Source: MAG-120531 sp041163765
Lineage (GTDB): Bacteria > Bacteroidota > Bacteroidia > Flavobacteriales > Flavobacteriaceae
NCBI GenBank assembly: GCA_041163765.1
Contig: JBEAQS010000004.1
Coordinates: 1-23,754, forward strand
Length of the DNA stretch: 23,754 bases
Direction: 5' to 3'
The translations under genes and the position numbers were made by a program. The notes beneath the pieces are model-generated. The model saw nothing but the letters and a program-made list of their open reading frames with translations. It made no database searches and was not told where the DNA came from. Positions within the stretch are counted from its first letter, which is position 1. The number at the start of each line of letters is the position of its first letter. Shown here in pieces: positions 7,197-14,066 of the stretch.

Positions 7197-7270
7197 TAGC
7201 GAGAGGGGGGCACGATCCCCCGACCTCCGGGTTATGAATCCGACGCTCTAACCAACTGAGCTACCTCGCC
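7197..7270 (-). tRNA. tRNA-Met (anticodon CAT)
   Basis: A 74-nt cloverleaf can be drawn. The acceptor is GGCGAGG with TCTCGCT (G-U at both ends), the D arm is GCTC/GAGC, the anticodon loop is TTCATAA with anticodon CAT, the variable loop is AGGTC and the T stem is five G-C pairs. The discriminator is A and CCA is not encoded. The acceptor and D arm resemble elongator tRNA-Met rather than initiator tRNA; tRNA-Ile with a lysidine-modified CAT is not fully excluded. Pair 31-39 is A-C, and the T loop reads ATCGTGC instead of a TTCRA type. Its own promoter and terminator flank it. Confidence 0.93.
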
Positions 7271-7284
7271 AAAATTTCAGGGTG

Positions 7285-7316
7285 CAAATATAAAGTTAAA
7301 TTTCAACAGCCCCAAA
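7285..7316 (-). promoter_or_regulatory. Promoter of tRNA-Met
   Basis: On the minus strand TTTG (7316-7313), a 20-nt spacer and TATATTTG (7292-7285) match the Bacteroidota -33/-7 consensus exactly. The mature tRNA starts 14 nt beyond the -7 element, leaving a short 5' leader. Confidence 0.78.
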
Positions 7317-7342
7317 GATACCTGGCAAATTATTGTATAGCA

Positions 7343-7376
7343 TTTGTTTTTTAATCGTTGATTAATCTATATCTTG
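7343..7376 (+). promoter_or_regulatory. Possible promoter of the START-like gene
   Basis: TTTG at 7343-7346 and a degenerate TATCTTG at 7370-7376 lie upstream of the ATG at 7399. The spacer is 23 nt, longer than the usual 19-21, and the -7 lacks one T, so this is tentative. Confidence 0.3.
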
Positions 7377-7398
7377 CCCAAACTTTACCAGAATACGC

Positions 7399-7785
7399 AT
7401 GAATTCATCGATTAAATTTGAGCTTGAATTTGTTATTCACGCTTCCCCACAAATGCTGTATCAATATATTTCAACCGCTTCCGGACTCTCCGAGTGGTTT
7501 GCCGATGACGTACACTCTCGTGGACCAAAGTATTCGTTTTTTTGGAATGGATCGGAGGAAGTCGCTAAGTTAATCAAGCACAAAAACGAGTTTTTTGTGC
7601 GCTTTAAGTGGGAAGCCTCTGAAGGGGATGATTCTTATTTTGAAATGAAGATTCTCGAGGACGAGATTACTTCCGATGTTTCTTTAGTGATCACGGACTT
7701 TACTGAACCGGATGAAATCGAAGAATCAAAAATGCTTTGGGAAAATCAAATTTCCTCGCTCAAACAAATATTAGGTTCCGTATAA
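7399..7785 (+). CDS. START-like domain protein (SRPBCC fold)
   Basis: A 128-residue protein consisting of one START-like/AHSA1-type domain. An initial beta strand (K-F-E-L-E-F-V-I) is followed by A-S-P-x-x-L-Y-x-Y-I-S-T-x-x-G-L-x-x-W-F-A-D, the hallmark of the fold, then alternating strands and a long C-terminal amphipathic helix (about 108-128). Such proteins bind hydrophobic ligands; no ligand can be read from the sequence. The stop TAA is followed with no gap by the ATG of the class IV aminotransferase-like gene in the same frame, so the two are coupled. This pair is, as I recall, conserved in Flavobacteriia. Confidence 0.85.
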   Translation: MNSSIKFELEFVIHASPQMLYQYISTASGLSEWFADDVHSRGPKYSFFWNGSEEVAKLIKHKNEFFVRFKWEASEGDDSYFEMKILEDEITSDVSLVITDFTEPDEIEESKMLWENQISSLKQILGSV

Positions 7786-8523
7786 ATGAACGAAAAAATT
7801 GTATTAAGTACCACTGAGTCAATCAGATGGGAAAATAAACGTCATTTATTTTTTGAGGATCACTACCGCAGCTTACTGGCCAAAATGCGCATGAAACGCA
7901 TACCCATTGGTATGCAGTTCACCCCAGAGTGGTTGTTGGCTCAAATCACCGATAGGATCGGCCAAATAGGAACCACGGATAGTTCCGTAGTGGATGTGCA
8001 GGTCCAGTGGACTGGAAGGGGAGATGTTGCGGTGCAAATTTTCTCGGAGGCTCCCCGTTTCTTTGAACAAACCGTGATTGACTTATACAGGGATTACTAC
8101 ATAACTCCTGGATTAGCTCAATTCCCGTTGACTGACTTTACGGCGATCAACTACCTAGCCAACGTTTATGGCTTCGAGAATGAATACGATGTGTGTTTGT
8201 TGATGAATACCCAAAAAGAATTGGTGCAGACTCACTTGGGTTCATTTTTCTGTGTGATGGATCAAGAAATAGTGACCCCGGAGCTGAATAGTGGACTCTT
8301 AGTCAATGTATGGCGCACGCATGCGATCAAAACATTTAAAGAGGCAGGACTTCGTGTAGTGGAGAAATCTATGAGTTTGTTTGACCTGCAGAAAGCAGAT
8401 GGCGTATTTATTTTAGGACCTGAAACAGGTTTTTTAGCCGTTGACCAGTTTAGGAAAACCGTTTTTGAACGATCGTCTTGTCAACCTGTCTGGGACATTT
8501 GGAACAAATTAATCCAGCAATAA
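7786..8523 (+). CDS. Class IV aminotransferase-fold protein lacking the PLP lysine
   Basis: A 245-residue protein related to PLP class IV aminotransferases (BCAT, D-amino acid transaminase, PabC). Similarity is seen in E-S-I-R (11-14), F-F-E-D-H-Y-R-S-L (22-30), I-N-Y-L-A-N-V-Y...Y-D-V-C-L-L-M-N (121-141) and V-T-P-E-L-N-S-G-L (163-171). Aligned by hand on N-V-L-A of D-amino acid transaminase, the Schiff-base lysine falls on Leu115, and no lysine exists between residues 38 and 143. The conserved E and N of the V-E...N-x-F motif are Gln148 and Ser153. About 25 N-terminal residues of the family, including the Y-G-D-G region, are missing. The frame is intact, so it is probably a repurposed non-catalytic homologue rather than a pseudogene. 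It is convergent with yqgE; the two stops abut. Confidence 0.75.
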   Translation: MNEKIVLSTTESIRWENKRHLFFEDHYRSLLAKMRMKRIPIGMQFTPEWLLAQITDRIGQIGTTDSSVVDVQVQWTGRGDVAVQIFSEAPRFFEQTVIDLYRDYYITPGLAQFPLTDFTAINYLANVYGFENEYDVCLLMNTQKELVQTHLGSFFCVMDQEIVTPELNSGLLVNVWRTHAIKTFKEAGLRVVEKSMSLFDLQKADGVFILGPETGFLAVDQFRKTVFERSSCQPVWDIWNKLIQQ

Positions 8524-9084
8524 TTAATTAAACGTAGGATCCTCAGGCGCATGGGTCCAGAGCAAGTATTGCCCCCCCAGAAGCGTCATCTTTTCTTGCC
8601 ACATATTATCTACGGGATGGTCTAACAATGCCTGTTTGTGGTCATTTTCTACCAAGACCCAAGATTTGTGTTCTAGTTCCTGCTCTAGTTGTTTTCGTTC
8701 CCATCCCGAATACCCTAAAAAGAATCTAATGTCTTCGTGTTTGAGTACACCTTGGTTTATGTGTTCAATAATTTGGGTGAAGTTACCTCCCCAATAAACA
8801 CCATCGCTTATTTCTAGGCTATTTTCTACTAAGTGAGGTACTCTGTGGATAAAATACAAAGCGTCTTGTTCCACAGGTCCACCATTGAATATAGGAAACG
8901 GTTGATCAATTTCGTTAACTAACTCATTGAGTCGATAATTAAGTGGTTTGTTGAGGATAAAGCCCACACTTCCTTTTTGATTGTATGAGGCCAAAAGCAC
9001 TACCGACCTGGAGAAGGAGGTGTCACCGGTCAATGCGGGTTCCGCAACGAGTAAATGACCTTTTTGTGGTGCTTCTTGAATCAT
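8524..9084 (-). CDS. YqgE/AlgH family protein
   Basis: A 186-residue YqgE/AlgH protein. The conserved start K-G-H-L-L-V-A-E-P-A-L-x-x-D-x-x-F-x-R-S-V-V-L-L is followed by G-S-V-G-F-I-L-N-K-P-L, N-G-G-P-V-E-Q-D-A-L-Y-F-I-H, G-V-Y-W-G-G and F-L-G-Y-S-G-W-x-x-x-Q-L-E-x-E-L. The function is not firmly known; AlgH was first named as an alginate regulator in Pseudomonas. The frame is open to an ATG at 9102, but the ATG at 9084 is preferred because the family starts shortly before K-G-H-L-L and a promoter -7 element ends at 9103, putting the likely transcript start below 9102. The gene follows HU with its own promoter. Confidence 0.88.
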   Translation of the reverse strand: MIQEAPQKGHLLVAEPALTGDTSFSRSVVLLASYNQKGSVGFILNKPLNYRLNELVNEIDQPFPIFNGGPVEQDALYFIHRVPHLVENSLEISDGVYWGGNFTQIIEHINQGVLKHEDIRFFLGYSGWERKQLEQELEHKSWVLVENDHKQALLDHPVDNMWQEKMTLLGGQYLLWTHAPEDPTFN

Positions 9085-9102
9085 AAGTAGGTTATCTCCC
9101 AT

Positions 9103-9132
9103 CAATATAATTAATTTTACGGGTATGGCAAA
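9103..9132 (-). promoter_or_regulatory. Promoter of yqgE overlapping the HU terminator
   Basis: On the minus strand TTTG (9132-9129), a 19-nt spacer and TATATTG (9109-9103) fit the -33/-7 pattern, with one T missing from the -7. The -33 is formed by the last Ts of the HU terminator. The predicted transcript start near 9098 favours the ATG at 9084. Confidence 0.58.
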
Positions 9133-9159
9133 AAAAAAAGCACCCGAATGGGTGCTTTT
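9130..9159 (-). terminator. Intrinsic terminator of the HU gene
   Basis: On the minus strand AAAAGCACCC (9159-9150) and GGGTGCTTTT (9145-9136) pair perfectly around the four-base loop ATTC, followed by six more Ts. It begins 18 bases after the HU stop codon. Confidence 0.92.
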
Positions 9160-9177
9160 AAAAACATCTGTTTGTAA

Positions 9178-9450
9178 TTAATTCACAGCGCTGCCTAATT
9201 CAGCACCAGCTTTGAATTTAACTACTTTTTTAGCAGCAATTTTGATGGTTTGGTTGGTTCTAGGGTTTCTTCCTTCTCTAGCACCTCTTTCAGATACTGA
9301 CCAAGATCCGAAGCCTACCAAAGAAACTCTTCCTCCTTTTTTAAGGGTTCCTTCAACATTACCCAAGAAAGATTCAAGGGCTTTTTTAGCTGCAGCTTTG
9401 GTGATGCCAGCGTCTGCTGCCATAGCATCAATCAATTCAGTTTTGTTCAT
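9178..9450 (-). CDS. hup: HU family DNA-binding protein
   Basis: A 90-residue HU protein of normal length. It begins M-N-K-T-E-L-I-D-A-M-A, has the dimerising helices in the first 40 residues, and carries the HU/IHF signature G-F-G-S-W-S-V-S-E-R-G-A-R-E-G-R-N-P-R-T-N (about 47-67), which forms the DNA-clasping arm. It then has I-K-I-A-A-K-K-V-V-K-F-K-A-G-A-E-L. HU bends and compacts DNA. The run of Lys and Ala codons is normal for the family. Its own promoter (9491-9521) and a strong terminator (9130-9159) make it a single-gene transcription unit. Confidence 0.97.
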   Translation of the reverse strand: MNKTELIDAMAADAGITKAAAKKALESFLGNVEGTLKKGGRVSLVGFGSWSVSERGAREGRNPRTNQTIKIAAKKVVKFKAGAELGSAVN

Positions 9451-9490
9451 AACGTTAAAATTAAGGGTTATTAAGTAATAATGACTTGAA

Positions 9491-9521
9491 CAAATTTATA
9501 CGGATTCGTCTTGAATGCAAG
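9491..9521 (-). promoter_or_regulatory. Promoter of the HU gene
   Basis: The minus strand has CTTG (9521-9518), a 19-nt spacer and TAAATTTG (9498-9491), an exact -7. The leader to the ATG at 9450 would be about 36 nt and AT-rich. About 25 bases upstream of the -33 is TTATCAACA (9555-9547), the same 9-mer found in the dyad before dnaN. Confidence 0.6.
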
Positions 9522-9546
9522 TAAATACAACAAAAAGTGATTGTTT

Positions 9547-9555
9547 TGTTGATAA
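9547..9555 (-). promoter_or_regulatory. DnaA-box-like 9-mer upstream of the HU promoter
   Basis: The minus strand reads TTATCAACA, one mismatch from the DnaA box TTATCCACA and identical to the 9-mer at 1664-1672 upstream of dnaN. The call is speculative, since a single near-match in AT-rich DNA can occur by chance. Confidence 0.25.
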
Positions 9556-9611
9556 CTTGAAGGCTTTGTTCATAACCGCAGCTGTTTTTCATTTTTGAGC
9601 GCCAGTAAGGG

Positions 9612-10571
9612 CTAGCGAAGGTAAGCGTCAGATGAAGGTGAAAATCCATTCAGTAAAGCAGCAGTTGCCATTGGTTTTTTTCCAGGCAACTGAATTTCAT
9701 CTATAAAAAACCAGCCATCATTCAAGGCGACCTTCATCGTTTTCTTGTCAACGACCACTGTTCCAGGTACTAGATTACTGGGCGATGAGTCATAGGTGCC
9801 TGCATATATTTTGGCCGTAATCACTTGATCGTTTTGAACCAGCTCCGTCCAAGCTATCGGATAGGGATTTAATGCCCTTACCCAAGCGTCAATTTGTTCT
9901 CCGGGCCATTGCCAATCCAGTCGAGTATTCTCCTTATTTAGTTTTGGCGCTTCGGTACTTGCGTTATCTGGTTGTTGTTTGGGGAAGATTAGCCCTTGGC
10001 TGTATTGGTCAATAGTTTGAGCGACCAAATTTTTCCCTGCCTCAAGCAATAAGTCGTGAAGCAGACCGCCTGTACAATTTTGAGGTATATCTACCTTGAT
10101 TTGTTCGAGTATTGCACCCGTATCGATCTGTTGATCGATCAAAAATGTAGTGACACCAGTCTGCTTTTCGCGATTCATGAGCGCCCATTGAATGGGTGCA
10201 GCACCCCTGTATTGGGGAAGTAAAGAAGCATGTAGGTTAAACGTGCCCAGTCTAGGTATCGACCAAACAACCTCAGGCAACATCCTAAAAGCAACGACTA
10301 CAAAAAAATCTGCTCCTAAGGATTTTAGCTCCGATACAAACTGTTCATCTTTGAGGTTGACAGGTTGCAACACGGGAATATTCAAGGCCAGTGCTTTTTT
10401 CTTCACTGCGCTTTGGTTTAGCTGTTTTCCTCGACCAGCAGGTTTGTCAGCCGCGGTAACTACTCGAACAATATCCATCCCTTTGTGGTAAAGATCTTCT
10501 AGTATTTCAGCAGCAAACTCAGGGGTACCCAGGAACACAATTCGCTGTTTATTTTTTAATGCTGTAGTCAT
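9612..10571 (-). CDS. fmt: Methionyl-tRNA formyltransferase
   Basis: A 319-residue Fmt of normal length, which formylates Met on initiator tRNA using 10-formyltetrahydrofolate. The N-terminal domain has I-V-F-L-G-T-P-E-F-A (11-20), D-K-P-A-G-R-G-K (42-49), F-N-L-H-A-S-L-L-P-Q-Y-R-G-A-A-P-I-Q-W-A (111-130, containing Asn112 and His114) and the family's D-x-G loop (Asp150, then T-G-A-I-L). The C-terminal OB-fold domain, with R-A-L-N-P-Y-P-I-A-W-T, follows. The ATG at 10571 overlaps the end of recQ by 23 bases, so the two are translated from one message. Upstream of HU, but HU has a separate promoter. Confidence 0.96.
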   Translation of the reverse strand: MTTALKNKQRIVFLGTPEFAAEILEDLYHKGMDIVRVVTAADKPAGRGKQLNQSAVKKKALALNIPVLQPVNLKDEQFVSELKSLGADFFVVVAFRMLPEVVWSIPRLGTFNLHASLLPQYRGAAPIQWALMNREKQTGVTTFLIDQQIDTGAILEQIKVDIPQNCTGGLLHDLLLEAGKNLVAQTIDQYSQGLIFPKQQPDNASTEAPKLNKENTRLDWQWPGEQIDAWVRALNPYPIAWTELVQNDQVITAKIYAGTYDSSPSNLVPGTVVVDKKTMKVALNDGWFFIDEIQLPGKKPMATAALLNGFSPSSDAYLR

Positions 10572-12441
10572 GATCTCGATTAATTTCTATAAGTTCTTCT
10601 TGTAACAGTTCAGTAATCGCGCCCAATATCCATGCCTCTGGAGCTTCAATGTTATCTGCTAAAGTTCGGGAGTTTAACGGCTTTATCTGTAAATGTCGGA
10701 GGATAGTTGTCCGCAATTCAAGCGATTGATCCTGATTTGGCAGCGGAACAGCGCGACAAAGATCGCACATACCGCAGACTACCTTGGATTGTTCGCCGAA
10801 ATAGGATAGAATGTAGTTCATTCTACACCCTTGGGTCAATTTCAGGTAGTCAAAGATTTGGTTTTGCTTTTTTTGCTTGCTTTCCATCAAGGGTTTTAAC
10901 GAGGGTAAAAATGCTTCAATAGTACGGTCATCTTCCCGAGGGACCGTGTATTCAACCTCTGTGTCCTCGACCTGAGATTGGTAATTCAAATAATCAGATC
11001 GATGAAGTATTTGTAAAAAATGGTGAAGCGTCTTTTGGGATAAGCGCGATTTGGTTGCCAGATTTTTGATATCGATTATCCAAGGATTGGAGGTAGGTCT
11101 ATGGCGGTATAGCCAACCCAAGAATTGTATGTGGGGTGATGAGTTTTGTTCACACATCTCAATATCAACAGGTTTAGTCCACTTGATTTGCCCTACTGGG
11201 TGATGAATTTCCTTGAGCTGGATTATTTTGTGGTGGTGAAGTAGAGAAAATGCTTGAGTTGTCTTGGACTCGGTGAGCTGATAAGTTTCACAAAACTGAC
11301 GCATAGAAAACAAAAAGGATCCTTCAGGTTTTTCGCCATAGGCCACCCCCAAATAGGCGTGCAGGTGTTTGTACACTTCTTTGATAAAAGTTCGATCTAC
11401 TTTTTTGGCCGCTAACTGATCTTTAGCTTTACCAAGGTCTTGATCGTCGTAAAGCATCAGCGCTTTAGACGGTCCTCCATCTCGGCCCGCTCGACCCGTT
11501 TCTTGGTAGTATTGTTCTAGGTTTTCGGGTAGTTGATAGTGGATGACTAAACCCACATCTGCTTTGTCTATACCCATGCCAAACGCAGTGGTGGCGACGA
11601 TGATTTGGGTTTGATCCACCAGCCATGAGTTTAGTTTATCGCTTTTTTGTTCTCCAGAAAGTCCTCCGTGAAAAAAATCAGCAGAGTATCCGTTTTTTTT
11701 AAGTTCATCTGCCAATCGTTCGGTGAGGTCTTTGCTGTTGGCGTAAATAATGACACTTTTGCTTTGATGAGAAAGCACTTGTTTGAGTCGATACCATTTA
11801 TCCTGGGTCTTTAACACCTGGTACTCGATATTCGTTCTGGCAAATGTGGTTTTGTGCACTGCAGCACCTGAAATGATGAGTTGGGTCTTGATTTCCTCAA
11901 CCACCTCTGGGGTAGCTGTTGCCTTTAGGGCAATGATCGGTGCTTTTTTAATTTGGTGTACTGTAGAACAAGCCAAGTACGCAGGCCTAAAATCATGACC
12001 CCACTGCGCGATACAATGGGCTTCATCAATGGCATAGAGTACGATGGGCATGTGGGACAACCTAGATTGGATAAAGTGATCTTGTAGCCGCTCAGGAGAT
12101 ATATACAGAAAGGAATACCCGCCGTAATGCGCGTTGTCCAACAATCGTTCTAATTCTTTTTTTGGTGTCCCCGAAGGAATGAACATCGCTTTAATACCTC
12201 GCTTACTGAGCTGATTCACTTGGTCCTCCATGAGCGCCAACAAGGGTGAAATCACCACACAAAGCCCTTGAAGCATGAGTGTAGGGATTTGAAAACAAAG
12301 GGATTTGCCTCCTCCTGTAGGCATCAAGGCAATAGTGTTGTTACCCGAAAGGATTTCTTGAATCACTTCCCATTGATTGGGTCGAAACTCATCATATCCC
12401 CAATATCGGTGAAGAATTTGTTTGGCTAAGGCTAAATTCAA
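10549..12441 (-). CDS. recQ: ATP-dependent DNA helicase RecQ
   Basis: A 630-residue RecQ helicase. It shows motif 0 (Y-W-G-Y-D-E-F-R-P-N-Q), Walker A P-T-G-G-G-K-S (41-47), D-E-A-H (139-142) followed by Q-W-G-H-D-F-R-P, motif V-VI (G-M-G-I-D-K-A-D-V then Q-E-T-G-R-A-G-R-D-G), and the RQC zinc site Cys539, Cys556, Cys559, Cys562. A winged-helix-like segment ends the protein; there is no clear HRDC domain. It unwinds DNA 3'-5' in recombination repair. The start is TTG at 12441-12439, overlapping the TGA stop of the AAA ATPase gene as TTGA. No ATG lies between it and motif 0, so the TTG start is well supported. Confidence 0.95.
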   Translation of the reverse strand: MNLALAKQILHRYWGYDEFRPNQWEVIQEILSGNNTIALMPTGGGKSLCFQIPTLMLQGLCVVISPLLALMEDQVNQLSKRGIKAMFIPSGTPKKELERLLDNAHYGGYSFLYISPERLQDHFIQSRLSHMPIVLYAIDEAHCIAQWGHDFRPAYLACSTVHQIKKAPIIALKATATPEVVEEIKTQLIISGAAVHKTTFARTNIEYQVLKTQDKWYRLKQVLSHQSKSVIIYANSKDLTERLADELKKNGYSADFFHGGLSGEQKSDKLNSWLVDQTQIIVATTAFGMGIDKADVGLVIHYQLPENLEQYYQETGRAGRDGGPSKALMLYDDQDLGKAKDQLAAKKVDRTFIKEVYKHLHAYLGVAYGEKPEGSFLFSMRQFCETYQLTESKTTQAFSLLHHHKIIQLKEIHHPVGQIKWTKPVDIEMCEQNSSPHIQFLGWLYRHRPTSNPWIIDIKNLATKSRLSQKTLHHFLQILHRSDYLNYQSQVEDTEVEYTVPREDDRTIEAFLPSLKPLMESKQKKQNQIFDYLKLTQGCRMNYILSYFGEQSKVVCGMCDLCRAVPLPNQDQSLELRTTILRHLQIKPLNSRTLADNIEAPEAWILGAITELLQEELIEINRDHDYSIKK

Positions 12442-12980
12442 GGTTGGCTGTTCAATACCTCAAAAATAGATTGAATCCTTGAATCCACCGAGCCAGGTTC
12501 GATTAAATGCAAGGAGTATCCATAGGAAGTATACGCCGCTTTTAGGTGATGGTCAATTTCCAGGGCCAATGAAAAGTCTTCATAACGTTCCTGATCACTT
12601 TGATAAATTTCTTCCCAGGGAGGAAGATAAAACACGGCGTCGTACCGGTGCTCTTCAATGGCTTGATCAAAATAATCGGGGTAGGGGGTTTTAACCATCC
12701 TCAAATAGGCCACAACATCAATAATTCCTCGATCCAAAAACACCCTCGGGGATTCGATTTGTCCACTTTCGATAAACTGGTTTTTTCTCCCGGCAAACAG
12801 GGCTTCACTGAATGCCAAGGGATCTGAAACAAATAATTGTTCGATTCCTTGTTGCCGAGCGGCCCGTGTTACTTCGCGAGAAATTTCTTGCATACACAGC
12901 TGGCCTTGAGCTTCAAGGGCTTGAATAATGGCTGTTTTGCCCGTAGATGGGCCACCGGTAAGGACAATTCTTTGGGGCAT
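12438..12980 (-). CDS. AAA_28-type P-loop ATPase (NadR kinase-like)
   Basis: A 180-residue single-domain P-loop protein. Walker A is G-G-P-S-T-G-K-T (9-16), E-x-x-R-E-V-x-R resembles a lid or substrate helix (about 32-38), and F-L-D-R-G-I-I-D (81-88) is a Walker B-like segment with Asp83. This resembles the AAA_28 family and the kinase domain of NadR, so a small-molecule kinase is possible. The substrate cannot be read from the sequence. The ATG at 12980 is chosen; the frame extends to a GTG at 12998, but the conserved N-terminus starts at M-P-Q-R-I-V-L-T-G-G. Its stop overlaps the recQ start. The gene is divergent from DUF493. Confidence 0.85.
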   Translation of the reverse strand: MPQRIVLTGGPSTGKTAIIQALEAQGQLCMQEISREVTRAARQQGIEQLFVSDPLAFSEALFAGRKNQFIESGQIESPRVFLDRGIIDVVAYLRMVKTPYPDYFDQAIEEHRYDAVFYLPPWEEIYQSDQERYEDFSLALEIDHHLKAAYTSYGYSLHLIEPGSVDSRIQSIFEVLNSQP

Positions 12981-13044
12981 ATGACGGCTATAGGGCACGC
13001 AAGTTAATCATTTGATATCAATAGGGAAACCGGATCAAAACACC

Positions 13045-13052
13045 TAAATTTG
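13045..13052 (+). promoter_or_regulatory. Possible -7 element of the DUF493-DUF4290-murA unit
   Basis: TAAATTTG matches TAnnTTTG exactly and ends 13 bases before the DUF493 ATG. No TTTG lies 19-21 nt upstream; the nearest, at 13011, is 30 nt away, so the promoter is only half supported. Confidence 0.38.
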
Positions 13053-13065
13053 TATTTTTACGATT

Positions 13066-13353
13066 ATGAATATAGATCCCTCCATCCCTTTTTACGACCG
13101 TTTACGCACACAGCTTAACCGATCAACCTTTTGGCCAGCTCCCTATTTATTTAAGTTTATTGTACCCACAGACTTGGAAAAAATAGCCCAGATCAGAGCG
13201 ATATTTGGAGAAAAAGAAGCGGAGATCACGGAAAAAAAATCCAAACAAGGATCATACACCAGCATGAGCATCCGCATGACGATGCCATCCGCCCAGTCAA
13301 TCATCGATAAATATCAGTTAGTCGGTTCAATAGAAGGCGTTATTTCCCTCTAA
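13066..13353 (+). CDS. DUF493 (YbeD-like) family protein
   Basis: A 95-residue DUF493 protein, similar in length to E. coli YbeD. It has the characteristic early F-W-P-A-P-Y-L-F-K-F-I-V-P (about 22-34), a middle I-x-x-I-F-G-E, and Y-T-S-M-S-I-R-M-T-M-P-S-A (about 65-77) before the final helix and G-V-I-S-L end. The fold is a small ACT-like alpha/beta domain; the role is unknown. The ATG start fits the family. Being next to and divergent from the AAA ATPase suggests conserved local gene order. DUF4290 follows after about 20 bases. Confidence 0.85.
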   Translation: MNIDPSIPFYDRLRTQLNRSTFWPAPYLFKFIVPTDLEKIAQIRAIFGEKEAEITEKKSKQGSYTSMSIRMTMPSAQSIIDKYQLVGSIEGVISL

Positions 13354-13374
13354 ACGGCTGGATTAATTTGTATT

Positions 13375-14058
13375 TTGCACCCTAAAACCAGCACCTTGGA
13401 TCATTTAGAACATTTGGAGTACAACACAGAACGCTCCCCATTACACATTCCTGAATACGGAAGACATTTCCAAAAAATGGTGGACTACGCCGTTTCCCTT
13501 TCAGACCGAGATGAGCGGAACAAAGCCGCACAAGCGATTATTTCTGTGATGGGCAACCTACAACCTCAATACCGCGATGTAGCTGATTTTCAACATATGT
13601 TGTGGGATCAATTGTTCATTATGTCCGATTTTCAACTCGATGTGGACAGTCCGTTTCCTATTACTTCAAAAGAAAAGCTACAACAAAAACCAGAACCGCT
13701 GAGTTATCCGCAAAATTTCCCCAAGTACCGTTTTTACGGCAACAACATCAAAAGAATGATTGATGTAGCTATTCAATGGGAGGCTGGCGAGAAAAGAGAA
13801 GGATTGGAGTGGGCGATTGCCAACCACATGAAAAAATCGTACCTCAACTGGAATAAAGATTCCGTAGAGGATCAAGTGATCTATCAGCATCTTTTTGAGC
13901 TGAGTCAAGGCGCTATCAACCTGAAAGATCAAGAGGAGTCTCTGACGACTACAGATGAATTCCTCAAAATCAATGGAAAATCAAGTCCATACGGCACTCA
14001 TCAACCACAAAACAATTACAAAAAACACAAAAACAACCGAGCCAAAAAAAGGTATTAA
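13375..14058 (+). CDS. DUF4290 family protein
   Basis: A protein of up to 227 residues belonging to DUF4290, a family largely confined to Bacteroidota with unknown function. Hallmarks are L-E-Y-N-T-E-R then I-P-E-Y-G-R-H-F-Q-K-M-V-D-Y-A, D-V-A-D-F-Q-H-M-L-W-D-Q-L-F-I-M-S-D-F, F-P-K-Y-R-F-Y-G-N-N-I-K and N-H-M-K-K-S-Y-L-x-W-N. The last 25 residues are rich in Lys, Asn, Gln and Arg, a basic tail that may bind nucleic acid. No ATG is available, so the start must be TTG: candidates are 13375, 13396 and 13414, the last placing Met directly before E-Y-N-T. murA begins eight bases after the stop. Confidence 0.82.
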   Translation: MHPKTSTLDHLEHLEYNTERSPLHIPEYGRHFQKMVDYAVSLSDRDERNKAAQAIISVMGNLQPQYRDVADFQHMLWDQLFIMSDFQLDVDSPFPITSKEKLQQKPEPLSYPQNFPKYRFYGNNIKRMIDVAIQWEAGEKREGLEWAIANHMKKSYLNWNKDSVEDQVIYQHLFELSQGAINLKDQEESLTTTDEFLKINGKSSPYGTHQPQNNYKKHKNNRAKKRY

Positions 14059-14066
14059 ATCAAACT

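Noticed and set aside
7786..8523. Calling the class IV-like gene a pseudogene
   Set aside because: The frame is full, motifs remain along the length and it is coupled to its neighbour; only catalytic residues and the far N-terminus are lost.
9528..9551. 8-bp inverted repeat (CAACAAAA / TTTTGTTG) after fmt as a terminator
   Set aside because: The stem has only two G-C pairs and no clear U-run follows, so chance pairing in AT-rich DNA is more likely.
13678..13932. Minus-strand open frame inside the DUF4290 gene
   Set aside because: It lies opposite the most conserved DUF4290 motifs, so it is a chance open frame.
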